Source: Gammaproteobacteria bacterium
GTDB lineage: Bacteria > Pseudomonadota > Gammaproteobacteria > Steroidobacterales > GCA-2729495
DNA length: 34,722 nucleotides
NCBI GenBank assembly: GCA_019454675.1
Contig: JACFNV010000007.1
Location: forward strand, 16,659 to 51,380
Direction: 5' to 3'
Positions 34,343 to 34,722 of the stretch are shown here, piece by piece. Position 1 is the first letter of the stretch. Every line of letters begins with the position of its first letter. The notes under the pieces are model-generated. The model saw only the letters and a program-made list of their open reading frames with translations, had not been told where the DNA came from and did not search any database. The translations under genes and the position numbers were made by a program.

Positions 34343-34722
34343 GCGCGCCCGCGGCGGGCTTGCGGGCGGGTCGCGGCGGCCGGCGTGCTGCCGCATGGGC
34401 CACCGGGGTGGTCGTCCCGATCCGCGACGGTGGGGTGGTGGTGCCTGCGGATGTTGCCGGGAGGAGGGTGGTGCCGGCCGGCGCGCGAGCCGCAACCGGA
34501 GGGCCGTGTCGATGGGCGTTGCTGTCCATCAGGTGCACGCCTTGCCCACGCCTTATGGATTCAGGTGCAAGCTCCCCGCGCCGGTGGCGAAAAGCGCCCG
34601 CGCCGACCGCGCCTGCGGCTTGTGCCGCGTGGGCTTATGCGATAAGTTTTCGATCCAGTGCCATCCGGGGGGGGTGGGGAGCTGTCCAGGCTCGCCGGCA
34701 TGGCAGGATCAAGAGAACAAGC
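34343..34722. other. Terminal non-coding stretch
   Basis: No frame here has convincing coding character. The only structure noted is a small inverted repeat CTTAT-GCG-ATAAG (34634-34646) and a G-run (34668-34675). Confidence 0.5.

Overview
The window is GC-rich chromosomal DNA from a gammaproteobacterium. The left end keeps the Pseudomonas-type order TPR protein, lolB, tRNA-Gln, prs, rplY, pth and, after an interruption, ychF. An exosortase and several PEP-CTERM-type proteins point to an environmental, polymer-secreting lineage. I cannot name the genus.

Layout: 1-5769 is a housekeeping block on the + strand (TPR protein cut by the window edge, lolB, tRNA-Gln, prs, rplY, pth, ydiK-like permease). 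ispE, which sits between lolB and tRNA-Gln in Pseudomonas, is absent. 5786-15126 holds glycogen phosphorylase, a MarC-family protein, a BaeRS-like two-component system facing a small secreted protein and a PepSY membrane protein, and a PlpD-like patatin autotransporter. 15219-17238 holds ychF, an NAD(P)-binding protein and a CAU-anticodon tRNA, probably elongator Met.

17555-25199 is accessory: a copper nitrite reductase (NirK/AniA type) joined to a membrane domain; an exosortase with fused EpsI domain; a 70-residue exosortase-substrate-like protein behind a good sigma-54 promoter; a TauD-family dioxygenase; an outer-membrane barrel gene broken by a one-base frameshift; and a secreted NTF2-like/Ig-like protein.

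25253-32355 is a micronutrient-uptake island. A cobalamin riboswitch precedes btuB, followed in the same operon by two secreted proteins that both end in VPLP-type exosortase sorting signals; the second looks like DUF4465. Next to it, nikR and a TonB-dependent receptor diverge from a perfect NikR operator (GTATGA-N16-TCATAC), which makes the receptor a probable nickel(-chelate) transporter. The proposed new system is a B12-capture apparatus in which surface proteins are sorted by exosortase instead of being lipoproteins as in Bacteroides.

32384-34722 holds a RelE/HigB-type toxin with XRE antitoxin and a fourth exosortase substrate (VPVPGAVWLFGS signal) with a long leader that can fold into a 10-bp stem. 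The last ~400 bases show no gene.
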